Below are positions 27,771-36,172 of a DNA stretch of 64,000 bases, piece after piece. The notes beneath the pieces were generated by a model. The model made no database searches and had not been told where the DNA came from. It saw only the letters and a list, made by a program, of their open reading frames with translations. Origin of the DNA: a bacterium. Its GTDB lineage: Bacteria; Electryoneota; RPQS01. Every line of letters begins with the position of its first letter. Within the stretch, counting starts at the first letter, position 1. The stretch is taken from positions 706,646 to 770,645 of the forward strand of contig JADJEH010000017.1 of assembly GCA_016702305.1 (NCBI GenBank), in the 5' to 3' direction. A program made the translations under genes and the position numbers.

Positions 27771-28081
27771 ACTTACCACAGGCAAGTTATGGACTAACAA
27801 TGATGCTACTGGTCAGCATCTTTGCGGTTACCCAGCATTCTTGTAGAACCACAAGAATGATTCGAGTTCATGAAGCCAAGAAGTGCCCTTCAAGCACGCG
27901 GGGGACGTTCAAACCACAGCGGACGAGAATTCCTTCGTGTTGAGGCTGTTGCATCCCTTAGAGGGCTTCCAGACGTGATTTTCTATCTAGATAATTTATG
28001 CAAAGGTGACTAAGCGGGATGCCATGTAACTAACTTTCGAGTTAGGCCTCGGCGAAGGCGAAAGGTCGACGGATTGGATTT
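27771..28081. other. Intergenic stretch between micro-ORFs
   Basis: No convincing gene. The plus-strand frame over 27716-27943 has no start signal. Nothing else recognised. Confidence 0.4.
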
Positions 28082-28092
28082 CTGGCATAAGA
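28082..28092 (+). promoter_or_regulatory. CTGGCATAAGA motif before micro-ORF
   Basis: Exact copy of the motif, 35 bases upstream of a 28-codon ORF. No clear -35 box is visible, so an extended -10 promoter is the best guess. Confidence 0.45.
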
Positions 28093-28127
28093 TGTAGTCC
28101 AAGGACATTCACTAAAGGGATTGATCA

Positions 28128-28214
28128 ATGAAGAATAGACCAATCAGGTTTCTGGAACGGCTCTTAGATGGCGCAACATGGCTTGTCAAAGCCTTGACCC
28201 AGCGTCGCCGTTAG
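28128..28214 (+). CDS. 28-residue basic micropeptide
   Basis: MKNRPIRFLERLLDGATWLV followed by a basic end (TQRRR). It forms an amphipathic helix with net positive charge. AAAGGGA precedes the ATG. The exact CTGGCATAAGA motif lies upstream and a perfect terminator begins six bases after the stop, so the unit is a complete small transcript. The sequence is not closely similar to the other micropeptides, but length, charge pattern and context agree. Confidence 0.5.
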   Translation: MKNRPIRFLERLLDGATWLVKALTQRRR

Positions 28215-28220
28215 CATTTA

Positions 28221-28247
28221 GGCCAGCAGTTAGCTGGCCTTTCTTTT
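28221..28247 (+). terminator. Terminator after micro-ORF 28128
   Basis: A perfect GGCCAGC/GCTGGCC stem around AGTTA, followed by TTTCTTTT. Confidence 0.9.
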
Positions 28248-28727
28248 CGCTCTAAAAAGACAAAAGAGCACATCACGTGCTTCGACAATGATGGGGGTCA
28301 CTGTTTCGGGCAACCCCCAAGGTCCCACTCGCATATGCTTATCAGCATATAACAAAACTCGCATTAATCAAGCAATTTGCGGTCAACCAAGACGTGATTA
28401 GATAACGCAAATAGGGTAGGTGATTAACCTACCCTTTGGGATTCCATGGCATTAGCATATCAAGACAAGACAGACAAGAAAAACTAATGGTAAAAATAGA
28501 ATAGTATATAGTATACGATAAGAATAATGTGTATATATAAGGGAATGCAGGCCAGTGCGTCTGTCTGTCTTCCTTGTCTTTGGTACATCGCGGCGTGCAA
28601 AAATTCCCAAAAAAATTCTTGAAGTCGGTTTCGGGACCGGGTTCTGAAGGAGCCCCTACCTGTTAGGTCAGTGGGAGATCCTGACGGGGCTTGAGTAGAA
28701 GCCGAGGCTTCTACCAAAGCATGCTCA
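28248..28727. other. Gene-poor AT-rich stretch
   Basis: Contains a segment of TATATA-like and AGACAAGACAGACAAG-like sequence (28460-28580). A minus ORF at 28484-28717 has no ribosome site and poor composition. I see no gene. Confidence 0.4.
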
Positions 28728-28961
28728 TTAACTTAAGTTCCACCACGTCTTCGACATGTTTGATTCCATAGGTGAACCTACGGGTTCACGCACGTTGCCG
28801 AGATTATTGAAGTGGTCGATCCACATGCCCGCGAAGTTTGGAGCTTGTGGCTCCCGCTCGGCATCAGGATGATAATCTATGTCCGGTTTGATTGGATCAC
28901 GTTTTCGCATGCCGAGTTGTCGAAGGCGTCGGCCTTCCAGCAATAAGTCTGATAATTTCAT
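28728..28961 (-). CDS. Small hypothetical protein in replication module 1
   Basis: 77 residues beginning MKLSDLLLEGRRLRQLGMRK, Pro- and Asp-rich afterwards ('PIKPDIDYHPDAEREPQAP'). It lies downstream of the primase gene on the same strand, beyond the origin-like region. There is no good ribosome site and no recognised family; a 70-residue gene (59356-59568) occupies the matching place in element 2 with different sequence. Confidence 0.4.
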   Translation of the reverse strand: MKLSDLLLEGRRLRQLGMRKRDPIKPDIDYHPDAEREPQAPNFAGMWIDHFNNLGNVREPVGSPMESNMSKTWWNLS

Positions 28962-29201
28962 AGAGGGTTTTCTTTCTTTGGTTGGGCGTTCGTGCTGTTA
29001 AATGTCAATGTGCTCAGTGGAGGTGCTCGTTTTCACGGTCCGGTTCGGGGTATGATTTAGTTCAGTCTTGCCCCGCAGGGACCAATACAATCACAACTAC
29101 TTTTCCGGTCCCGCAGATAGTGGGATTGGTGGCAAAGGTGATAAATTCGTTCGTAAACTTAAAGCCCTAAAATGGGCCTTAAGTTATTGTTTTTGTTGCG
29201 C

Positions 29202-29346
29202 TGGTGGTAAAAGTGGTGGTAATGATGGATTTTAGAGCCCTAAAACTATTTCCGGCGGGGGCTGTCCTGCTTGGGATATCCAGTATATCTATACCTAAAA
29301 TAACTTTAAGAGAAAAGAATATCACTTTTACCACTATTACCACCAA
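29202..29346. other. Putative replication origin 1: paired inverted iterons around conserved core
   Basis: Left: TGGTGGTAA at 29202-29210 and 29214-29222 (12-base period). Right: inverted TTACCACTA at 29328-29336 and TTACCACCA at 29337-29345 (9-base period). Between them is a ~100-base core (CCCTAAAACTATTT, GGGATATCCAGT, AAAATAACTTTAAGAGA) that is conserved in element 2, although the iterons are not. It lies just 3' of the primase-helicase gene, as in SaPI/PICI origins. Confidence 0.65.
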
Positions 29347-29389
29347 CACATGTTTTTCCTCGACTTACGGAGTGGCAAACTCGGTTTTT

Positions 29390-32041
29390 CTAGAACGGGA
29401 GGTTATCACTTTCTTCACTTTTCGCTTGATCATCAGTCTTAGGGTCGACATAGTAGCTTTTCGGTCGAAGTATTTTGAACCCAAGTTGCTGTTTGTTGTT
29501 TTTGTGGTCGCTTCGCATGGAAATCACGCCCATTCTGACCAGTGCTTCGGTGTAGGCTTTGATCGTACTTGTACTGCGCAGACCGAGGAAGTTGATTGCT
29601 GCACGGATGTCTTGAAGCTTGACATAAAACTCGTCGCGATATTCCGTCGGATCATACCAAATTACTTTGACCGTATAGCCTTTCACATTGGTTACGGTTT
29701 CATGTCGGCCCATGACCAATATCTCTGCTAACTCTTCAGCTTCCATTTCCACGCTTGTCATGCTGGACGCGTACAGATCGTCCGCAAGCGGCGTGATGGG
29801 TGCGGCAAGGAAGTAGCGGTTTCTGGGATCACGGTTCTTGGACAGGTGCTCGAACCGTTCTTTTAGTTCGGTTCGCACGTAATGCCCTAACCGGTCTTCT
29901 AACTTGAACTTGATCTCCCGGTCGATTTTGTCATCGGGGACTTCCTTGCAATAGTGAATGAAGAAGTTGTTGACCTTCTCGCTTCGCGGTCCCTCACCCC
30001 ATTTTAAGGCAATTGGTTTAGGGTCATTAGTTGCAAAGATCAGGTTCAAATTGTTCGGAGCATTAAATTCACTTTCATACTTCTTGTTGATCGACAGCTT
30101 GTCGCTTCCGGTAATGCGTTTCAGTTCGGCATACTGCTCGGGCTTGTGCGAGTTTCGGTTTTCGTCCACGAATAGCAGCTTGTTCGTGTATTGCGGATTA
30201 AAGGGCTTCACGTCCCCGTCCCACAATCCCAACAGCTTCGGATAGATCTTACCGACCATGTCGGCAAACGTGTTCTTCCCGGCTGACCGGCTGCCAGCCA
30301 AAACAATGACCGGCAGCTGTTGATAGTTTGTATACGTATAAACTGCGAGCCAATTCTTGATGAATTCAGCATGTTCCCCGAATAGTTCTTCAAGGAAGCG
30401 ATTGATCAATGCGTTGTCCTGAATCTTTGCAGGGATAGCCGGATAGCGCAGGATAATTGCATTCTCCTCCGGTTCAAAGGCATAGCCGATCTTTTCGCTA
30501 TCCGCACTTCCAATTCTGCGCAACTGAAAGTCGTCACTGGAAAAACTAAGTTTTGGGTTGTTGAAAACAGCACGCTTGGCGTATTCGAAGTCTTCTTGAT
30601 TTCGAAAGTGTTCCTTCTTCAGCAATTCCGGGCTGATGTACTTGTTGGCCCGTGTTTCAATTCGGTGCAATTCACCCTTGAAGGCGAACATGCCCGGCGT
30701 TACAGGATGTTCAAAGTACGCCTTGTTACACTTCTCACACCAAATGTGCGCGAAGTGGAATTCATCCAGTCTTGCCAAAGCGGTTTGGCTACTGCATGCA
30801 GGGCATACAACTGTTACTTCTTCAACGATGTTCAAGTGGACATCCTTTAATGTCCCCAGGTCGGTTTCAATCCAGGTATCATCTGTCCGAATGCTAAGGC
30901 AGTCAGCCCAGCCGATCTGCGAATAGACCGAACTAGGTTTCCGCCCTTTTGCTGCCCAACCAGCCGGTGCCTTTGGTGCACCAGCAGGCAAGTCAAACTT
31001 CAGGCCTTGGTCACGGAACTTGTCGTACCCCTGCGGACCATTCCAGTTTTCGGCGATGTAATTGAAAAGGTGGTCAAGTCTATCTTGGTCAAATCGTTCT
31101 GGTTCACGTTTGCACAATTCAGTGAAGCGTTCCCATCCACCTGCAAACACCCGATAGTTTGAAGCTAGGCCGAGCCAAGGGTCATGCTGCCAACCGCATG
31201 GGTTGTCTTCGAACTTCCGAATGATTGGACAGTGTTCAACCATTCGTTCAAGCCCAGGCTGGTCAAGTTGTAAGTGCGATGAACTCATGCTGATTCGCTC
31301 GGCACTTTTAGAAGGTGGCGCTGAACCTACTACTTCCAAAACCTGTGTGGCAGCAGTCTTCGGAGCATTCCGCAGAAATTCCAAAGGATCTTCAACTGGT
31401 TCGAATGTATCGGCATTCAAGAAGCAACTGCGTTGCTTGGACACTTTGTGAAGCGCCAACGGTAACTTCACCAGATTGCCGAGCGGTTGGGTTGGTGTCA
31501 ATACGTCCTGCTTCGGGAAGACTTCGATGTGCAGATGGTCAGGTAACTGACCAACCCGCTGCACGATTGTTTCGCCAAAGCGCTTAGCTTGAATTGCGGG
31601 GATCAGTTCTTCGAACAGAACCGTAACGTGGTAGCCCTTGAATCCGCTGAATTCAAGAATCGGTTCAATGCCCAAAGCGCGGCATTCAGCAACTACCCGC
31701 TTCGCGGTGTCAGCCAAAACGGGTTTGAATTCTTCAATCTGATCGATTTTCGATTTAGCCAAATCAATATCCAGCGTCACGTACTTAACCCGATTTTCTT
31801 GGTCAAGGCTATAAGCACCGATGGTGGTCTTACCTTCGATGTGGTCTTGTATTGCCGATAAGGTTAGTTCGCGATTCTGCGCGTAGTAACTGCCGTCAGA
31901 GTTTTGCACGGCATAATTATCAACTCTCGTTCCAAAATTGTGTAGTAACCCCGACGCAAGCAGAACTACCTGCGCCGGGTTTGTAAGATCATTATTAAAT
32001 GTTTGCTGGTCGTCTGTGTAATTCATATTCCTGGTCTCCAT
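29390..32041 (-). CDS. Archaeo-eukaryotic-type primase / SF3 helicase replication protein, element 1
   Basis: 883 residues. The N-terminal AEP primase domain shows D91-I-D93 in 'YVTLDIDLAK', S132-GFKGYH138 and 'HIEVFPKQD' (171-179), as in TOTE-type/LigD-like primases. A CxxC...CxxC zinc cluster is near 412-442 ('CPACSSQ', 'WCEKCNKAY'). The SF3/D5 helicase part has Walker A GSRSAGKNT (~583), Walker B 'KLLFVDEN' (~624) and motif C 'LIFATND' (~667). A winged helix ends the protein ('AYTEALVRMGVISMRSDHKN'). It would prime and unwind the element's origin, which lies at its 3' end. AGGAG precedes the ATG. Confidence 0.9.
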   Translation of the reverse strand: METRNMNYTDDQQTFNNDLTNPAQVVLLASGLLHNFGTRVDNYAVQNSDGSYYAQNRELTLSAIQDHIEGKTTIGAYSLDQENRVKYVTLDIDLAKSKIDQIEEFKPVLADTAKRVVAECRALGIEPILEFSGFKGYHVTVLFEELIPAIQAKRFGETIVQRVGQLPDHLHIEVFPKQDVLTPTQPLGNLVKLPLALHKVSKQRSCFLNADTFEPVEDPLEFLRNAPKTAATQVLEVVGSAPPSKSAERISMSSSHLQLDQPGLERMVEHCPIIRKFEDNPCGWQHDPWLGLASNYRVFAGGWERFTELCKREPERFDQDRLDHLFNYIAENWNGPQGYDKFRDQGLKFDLPAGAPKAPAGWAAKGRKPSSVYSQIGWADCLSIRTDDTWIETDLGTLKDVHLNIVEEVTVVCPACSSQTALARLDEFHFAHIWCEKCNKAYFEHPVTPGMFAFKGELHRIETRANKYISPELLKKEHFRNQEDFEYAKRAVFNNPKLSFSSDDFQLRRIGSADSEKIGYAFEPEENAIILRYPAIPAKIQDNALINRFLEELFGEHAEFIKNWLAVYTYTNYQQLPVIVLAGSRSAGKNTFADMVGKIYPKLLGLWDGDVKPFNPQYTNKLLFVDENRNSHKPEQYAELKRITGSDKLSINKKYESEFNAPNNLNLIFATNDPKPIALKWGEGPRSEKVNNFFIHYCKEVPDDKIDREIKFKLEDRLGHYVRTELKERFEHLSKNRDPRNRYFLAAPITPLADDLYASSMTSVEMEAEELAEILVMGRHETVTNVKGYTVKVIWYDPTEYRDEFYVKLQDIRAAINFLGLRSTSTIKAYTEALVRMGVISMRSDHKNNKQQLGFKILRPKSYYVDPKTDDQAKSEESDNLPF

Positions 32042-32273
32042 ATGCTTGTCTCCTAAGGTTAAAGATGAGAGTTTTGATGTTTTTGTATGCGCTTAAATAA
32101 TCTGCCAGATTGACGGTGGCAGTTCCGCTGAAGAACTCGCGCTCAAGCTTGCGAGTTAGGTCCGTATCACGGAACTCGATCCACACTTGACCACGCTGGT
32201 CAAGTTCGTGCCCGGTCATTTCGCATCGATGCGAAGCAAGTAGGCAACTAATTCCGAAGTCTTTAGTTTTCAT
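31995..32273 (-). CDS. DUF5659-like small replication-module protein, element 1
   Basis: 92 residues: 'FGISCLLASHRCEMTGHELD', 'QVWIEFRDTD' and 'LADYLSAYKNIKTLIFNLRR' match the DUF5659 pattern (short beta sheet then helix) found beside phage and satellite primases. Its 3' end overlaps the primase start by 47 bases, so translation is coupled. The element 2 relative at 63173-63448 is ~60% identical by eye. Biochemical function unknown; a primase partner is likely from position. Confidence 0.7.
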   Translation of the reverse strand: MKTKDFGISCLLASHRCEMTGHELDQRGQVWIEFRDTDLTRKLEREFFSGTATVNLADYLSAYKNIKTLIFNLRRQAYGDQEYELHRRPANI

Positions 32274-32358
32274 TGTTGTACTCCTTGTTTTTGTGTAAGC
32301 ACGCCGCTTTCAACGACGTGTTGCAGCCAATTAACTTCAGCAGATGCTAAATAGCGGG

Positions 32359-32691
32359 TCATCTTGGGACGAGGCTGCTTGATCCGTTGACCGTTCCGAT
32401 TCCGCTAAGCGGAATTACCGTGTAAAACGGATTGATTCTTGTTCGAAATAGTTCGACCACATCCCGCGCATAAGCTTCTGGAAGTAGGTCCACCTGCTTC
32501 AGGTAGTCAAGCACATCGTTCTTTCGGAATAGGTCGATGACTTGGCCATCCACGTACATGGTTTCCATATTTCGATACAGGTAGAACTGTGCATTGCGGT
32601 CTTGAAGTGATGTTACCAGAATGTCAATCTGCTGGTTGATGTAGTGTTCTTTTGCCTGGGGTTCATACCAGGAGAAACTTGGTTTTTTCAT
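32359..32691 (-). CDS. Hypothetical first gene of replication operon 1
   Basis: About 110 residues. 'FYLYRNMETMYVDGQVIDLFRKNDVLDYLKQ' resembles a short 'read-out then helix' domain also seen, in diverged form, at 63438-63848 ('RFYRYKNHFYLRTGSGSGWLIDFAKRDDIIEEI'). The ATG at 32691 is preferred because GGAG lies eight bases upstream; 32706 is the alternative. It precedes the DUF5659-like and primase genes on the same strand, behind a leader terminator. Confidence 0.6.
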   Translation of the reverse strand: MKKPSFSWYEPQAKEHYINQQIDILVTSLQDRNAQFYLYRNMETMYVDGQVIDLFRKNDVLDYLKQVDLLPEAYARDVVELFRTRINPFYTVIPLSGIGTVNGSSSLVPR

Positions 32692-32730
32692 TTTTACATT
32701 CTCCATTTCATGTGGTTAATTCACCGGCAT

Positions 32731-32760
32731 AAAAAAAGCCGGAGTCTGTGCGACTTCGGC
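32731..32760 (-). terminator. Leader terminator/attenuator of replication operon 1
   Basis: On the minus strand GCCGAAGTC/GACTCCGGC closes a short loop and is followed by seven T. It sits ~25-40 bases upstream of the first gene, inside the expected leader. A structurally matching hairpin is at 63885-63917 in element 2. Confidence 0.65.
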
Positions 32761-33289
32761 TGAAGGGTTCATGATTACTTACTGTGACATTCACATACCG
32801 AATCATACCATACAGACGAAGACGCAAGCTGAAAGGCACCCTTTGGTGCTGCTTTCGGTCGTTAGTCGTTCGTCTATAGTATTGGCGTTAGTCTGATTTT
32901 TCAGTTTAACGCCCGGATTCGATCGTATTTCTTTAGGAATTTCGATTCGATGGAATCGCCATGCCCTATATATAATATAATCAAAACCGAACGCGATTGC
33001 AAGTCGCGCACGGCGAATTTCTAGTGATTAACCCATAAAAACCCCCTATATCGGCACGAAACTGAAATTTTTTTGCGATCGTGATCGATTTATTTTAGCG
33101 CGGTTAATCAGCGATTTAATCGGCGCCGAAAAAATTGCATCGAACATTCTTCGACACGCGCCGCAAGTTAAGTTTGCATCGTCAGACATGAACCAAACAA
33201 ACACTTTGAATTGAACGTTGCCTTGACCGCTCAAACTCGATTCGATGTTGTGACCAGTCTTTCCCGCATTGTCCCGCCAAAGGTCCCGA
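32761..33289. other. AT-rich upstream region of replication module 1
   Basis: No gene supported. It has many CGAT/ATCG-containing short repeats (TTCGATTCGATGGAATCG, GCGATCGTGATCGATT) and an AT tract (TATATATAATATAATC ~32966-32981). It probably holds promoters and protein-binding sites for the minus-strand operon. The minus ORF 33046-33234 has no start signal. Confidence 0.4.
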
Positions 33290-33500
33290 GTTGATGTCCC
33301 GATCTGCGCGTGGGACTTTCCTAGCTAAGGCGTAGAAGTAGCCAGGAAGTTGGACGTGTGCTTAGGCACCTCCTCTCCGGATCGTCCCCAATTCTACAGA
33401 ACCCTAAGTCCAAAAGATGTTCAATTTCGGGCGATCATCCGGCAGCGTGCCTTTGTCGGCGGATAACGCCCCACGGGCTGATTCTGGGGCCTTGTTTTTT
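33290..33500 (+). ncRNA. Candidate structured non-coding RNA
   Basis: A protein-free stretch with nested stems: GTCCC/GGGAC (33296/33312), TCCTAGCT/AGCCAGGA, and GGACG/CGTCC (33352/33383) enclosing GTG..CTTAGG..CAC. It ends in a clear terminator, GCCCCA/TGGGGC (33468-33490), plus CTTGTTTTTT. No known RNA family recognised. Confidence 0.35.
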
Positions 33501-33788
33501 AACGGGTTAGCTGGCCTATCGGCAAGCCTGGGGCCAGCATTTCCGTAAGTCACGATTAAACAGACTCATGCGAAGGACTTTCTGATCGTGGTTACCGCCG
33601 TGTCTCGGTGTTCCCGCCCGCCGCCGCCGTTAAAATCAACTTCAGAATGACATCCTGCACGACGGAATCTGACGCACCGGGGTATTGCCTTTCTAACTTC
33701 CAGCCCCAAACTTCACCAACGTGCCATGAACTATTGAATTGACATCTTTCTCTCTGTATCTTGGCTTCGTCGAAGTTAACGGAATGAC

Positions 33789-34571
33789 ATGGCGATGAAT
33801 ACCTGCATCCCCAGCCAGTGGCGCATTGTCGAGATGCCAATGTTTAGCATTGAGATGTTTGAGACACCGATGCTTTGGCTTCACGATGAACGGCATGGAT
33901 TCTTAAGATTCTGCGGAATGGAAGCAGGCGTTGACTATCAGCTTTCAGAACGGGATGGAAAACCGTTTATCGAATTTACGTGGTGGGAACCGCATCGTCT
34001 TCCGCATTGCGGTCGGGGTTGGGCAAGTATTGACGGCCTATCCCTGCATGGAAAGATCTACATGCATGCCGGAGATCGTTCCGACTTCAAAGCCATTCAA
34101 GTATATGGTGACCCGGATGAAGATTCGGTAGAAGCAATCTACACCAATGCTAAGGCTCAATCCCGACGCAAGCCAGTGATTCAACAGTCGAGGAAATCAA
34201 CCGCTGTGCCGCGTTCGCGCAAAGTACAAAGCCCCATACCAGACAAAGTGCGCACGGCACTGAAAGAACGACTGGAACGGCATATTGAGGCAAATTGGGA
34301 CCATACGCTCGTCAGATTGATCCTACGCTTTCGTGCTGCCTACGCCTACGTTGATGTTCAAGATCCGACACAGAACTTTCCAACACACCTTTGCCGCTTG
34401 GGGTATCTGGGCGGAATTGAAAAATGGGAATTCGCATTCTTCAAGTATAGTGATGAAGTTTATGAGAAGTCGCGGGATTGGTCAGGCTCATTCACCACAA
34501 CCCCGGAACAGGCATTTGATGTTGCGGCAACAGTCTACTTGGCTGACAACAACCCGCCATCGAAGCAGTAA
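33789..34571 (+). CDS. Hypothetical protein next to attR of element 1
   Basis: 260 residues in two parts. The N-terminal ~120 residues ('HDERHGFLRFCGMEAGVDYQ', 'FIEFTWWEPHRLP', 'ASIDGLSLHGKIYMHAGDRS') look like a beta-rich domain. A basic linker (~120-150) and a helical C-terminal part ('VRTALKERLERHIEAN', 'FAFFKYSDEVYEKSRDW') follow. No family recognised. It is the only plus-strand gene in the right end of element 1 and may be a late-acquired passenger. The ATG at 33795 is an alternative start. Confidence 0.5.
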   Translation: MAMNTCIPSQWRIVEMPMFSIEMFETPMLWLHDERHGFLRFCGMEAGVDYQLSERDGKPFIEFTWWEPHRLPHCGRGWASIDGLSLHGKIYMHAGDRSDFKAIQVYGDPDEDSVEAIYTNAKAQSRRKPVIQQSRKSTAVPRSRKVQSPIPDKVRTALKERLERHIEANWDHTLVRLILRFRAAYAYVDVQDPTQNFPTHLCRLGYLGGIEKWEFAFFKYSDEVYEKSRDWSGSFTTTPEQAFDVAATVYLADNNPPSKQ

Positions 34572-34909
34572 GAGTGACACGCCCAGTAGTTGCGTGCGCT
34601 GAATCCAAACAACATGCTTCTGGGAACGGCCAGATCAATATGGTCATCGTCGTGCTTCTTGGATCTGACCATAAGCCAGATGCATTCAATTCACCTTTCT
34701 GCAGCAGACAACAAAACTCCAATAGCATGCCGATTGAATTCCGTGCGTCAGTAAACCTCGTGTCGTATCGCTGCATCTCGAAAATCCGATTCGAATCGTG
34801 TATATTGACCTGATTATCACCCGTTTCTTGCACGCTCTCGCTCCGACAAATGACGTAAAATCGTCTCGTCGTCGCTCCAAGAGTCTTGTAAATATTGAAT
34901 TTTGAGACC

Positions 34910-34967
34910 CTTGGAAGGCGTGCATACGGGAAACCGTATCGGGGGTTCGAATCCCCCTCTCTCCGCA
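34910..34967 (+). repeat. attR of element 1 / attL of element 2
   Basis: A perfect 58-bp copy of 5556-5613, containing only the 3' part of tRNA-Ser(GGA); no acceptor 5' half or D-arm precedes it. It is followed by its own hairpin terminator and then by an integrase gene. Confidence 0.9.
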
Positions 34968-34969
34968 AG

Positions 34970-35016
34970 AAGCCCGCAAGCTATTGATTTTGTAGCTTGT
35001 GGGCTTTATATTTTGG
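34970..35016 (+). terminator. Hairpin after the att copy
   Basis: AAGCCCGCAAGCTA pairs with TAGCTTGTGGGCTT (one G-T), then TATATTTT. It is the element-2-side counterpart of the tRNA terminator at 5622. Confidence 0.7.
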
Positions 35017-35065
35017 GGAGATGTGCCATTAGTGTGCCACATCAAAACCCACCCTTGAGGCGCTC

Positions 35066-36151
35066 ATGAAGAAGCCTACCATGCCCAATGTCCGCAGCCG
35101 CACGTTGCCAAGCGGAAAGACCACCTACTTCTTGGACTATGTTGACATCCGAACAGACGAGCGGAAACGCCTGACCGTCGGTTCGCGCAAAGCCGATGCA
35201 CAGAAGAAGGCCAAGGAAATCTATGACACGATGATGGCCCGTTTCGTGGGCGAGCCTGAAACCCTACGATCCGAAACGACCATCGACGACCTTGTTTCGT
35301 CATTCTTCAGAAGCCGCGAGGGGCGAAACTCGCAACGGACAATCCGGCGTTATCAGATCTTTGCCAGACATTTCCAGGAATTTATGGCCAATCACTTCAG
35401 CAAAGTGAGGCGTGCCTCGGAAATTCGACGGGTGTACCTTGAAGAGCTCCTGTCGCACCTTGCGAAAGCCGGCCAAGAGCCACGCACTCTGAATGCAGAA
35501 CTGAATTTTCTCAAGATGCTGTTCAAGTACGGCATCGAAGAGAGTTTCCTACTTGATAGCCCCGCACAACGAATTAGACCATTTCGTGAAACTAAGAAGG
35601 CTGAAGCAGTTCACTTCTGGTCTGAAGACGAAGTCAGAGCGATTCTGGCGACCGTTCGTCCACATTGGAAACCGATCTTCGAGTTTCTCTATCACACTGG
35701 ACTCCGGAAGGGTGAATTAATACACTTGACGTGGGAAGATGTCACTCTTACAGGGAACCAACCAGCGCTAAGAGTGCAAGCTAAGGACGATTGGGTAACG
35801 AAGACCATTAGCAGGCGTGTCGTGCCGCTGAGTAGCCGCGCCGTCGAACTACTGTCCAGCTTGAAAAGGTCGCCAAAACATCAGCGTGTGTTCAGCGGTC
35901 CTGAAGGAGGGTTTGTTCACCCAGACAAGATATACAACGAGCTGAAACTCGCGTTGAAGAAACTCGGTTTGGTAGGGGACGTACATCAGTGGCGACACAC
36001 GTTCGCGTCGCATCTCGTAATGAAGGGTGTTGGGCTCGAAACCGTATCGAAGTTGCTTGGTCACGCCAGCATCGAAATGACGATGAAGTACGCGCACCTA
36101 GCACCAGCACATTTGCAAATTGCAGTCAATGAATTGCCCGCTTTGTCGTAA
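35066..36151 (+). CDS. Tyrosine recombinase/integrase of element 2
   Basis: 361 residues. Arm-binding start ('SRTLPSGKTTYFLDYVDIRT'), core-binding domain (~70-170), then the catalytic domain with Arg in 'YHTGLRKGEL', Lys in 'QAKDDWVTKTI', H-x-x-R in 'VHQWRHTFAS', His in 'LLGHAS' and Tyr in 'MKYAHL'. It begins 98 bases after the att copy and reads away from it, opposite to integrase 1 relative to its att site. Little similarity to integrase 1 outside the catalytic motifs, yet both elements use the same tRNA gene. Confidence 0.93.
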   Translation: MKKPTMPNVRSRTLPSGKTTYFLDYVDIRTDERKRLTVGSRKADAQKKAKEIYDTMMARFVGEPETLRSETTIDDLVSSFFRSREGRNSQRTIRRYQIFARHFQEFMANHFSKVRRASEIRRVYLEELLSHLAKAGQEPRTLNAELNFLKMLFKYGIEESFLLDSPAQRIRPFRETKKAEAVHFWSEDEVRAILATVRPHWKPIFEFLYHTGLRKGELIHLTWEDVTLTGNQPALRVQAKDDWVTKTISRRVVPLSSRAVELLSSLKRSPKHQRVFSGPEGGFVHPDKIYNELKLALKKLGLVGDVHQWRHTFASHLVMKGVGLETVSKLLGHASIEMTMKYAHLAPAHLQIAVNELPALS

Positions 36152-36172
36152 CACACTCTTTTGCCCTATTCC

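Larger units (their letters stand above)
5556..34967. mobile_element. Integrative element 1 (tRNA-Ser-integrated, ~29.4 kb)
   Basis: Bounded by perfect 58-bp direct repeats of the tRNA-Ser(GGA) 3' end (5556-5613 and 34910-34967). Contents, left to right: a minus-strand integrase next to attL; a minus-strand block of small and regulatory genes; a plus-strand Ub-like conjugation operon; a run of secreted proteins, mostly frameshifted; micro-ORFs; and a minus-strand primase-helicase module with an origin-like region. No capsid, terminase, relaxase or type IV secretion genes are seen. It therefore looks like a self-replicating satellite or integrative element rather than a prophage or ICE. Confidence 0.85.

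Noticed and set aside
27716..27943. Plus-strand ORF of 75 codons after the micro-ORF
   Set aside because: No start signal; it runs through the terminator of the preceding unit and has no counterpart in element 2.
28484..28717. Minus-strand ORF of 77 codons
   Set aside because: Low-complexity, no ribosome site, lies in an AT-rich non-coding stretch.
33046..33234. Minus-strand ORF of 62 codons
   Set aside because: No start signal and no similarity; region is rich in short CGAT repeats more consistent with control DNA.
5556..34967. Prophage or integrative conjugative element
   Set aside because: No capsid, portal, terminase, lysis, relaxase or conjugation genes are seen in the complete element 1.
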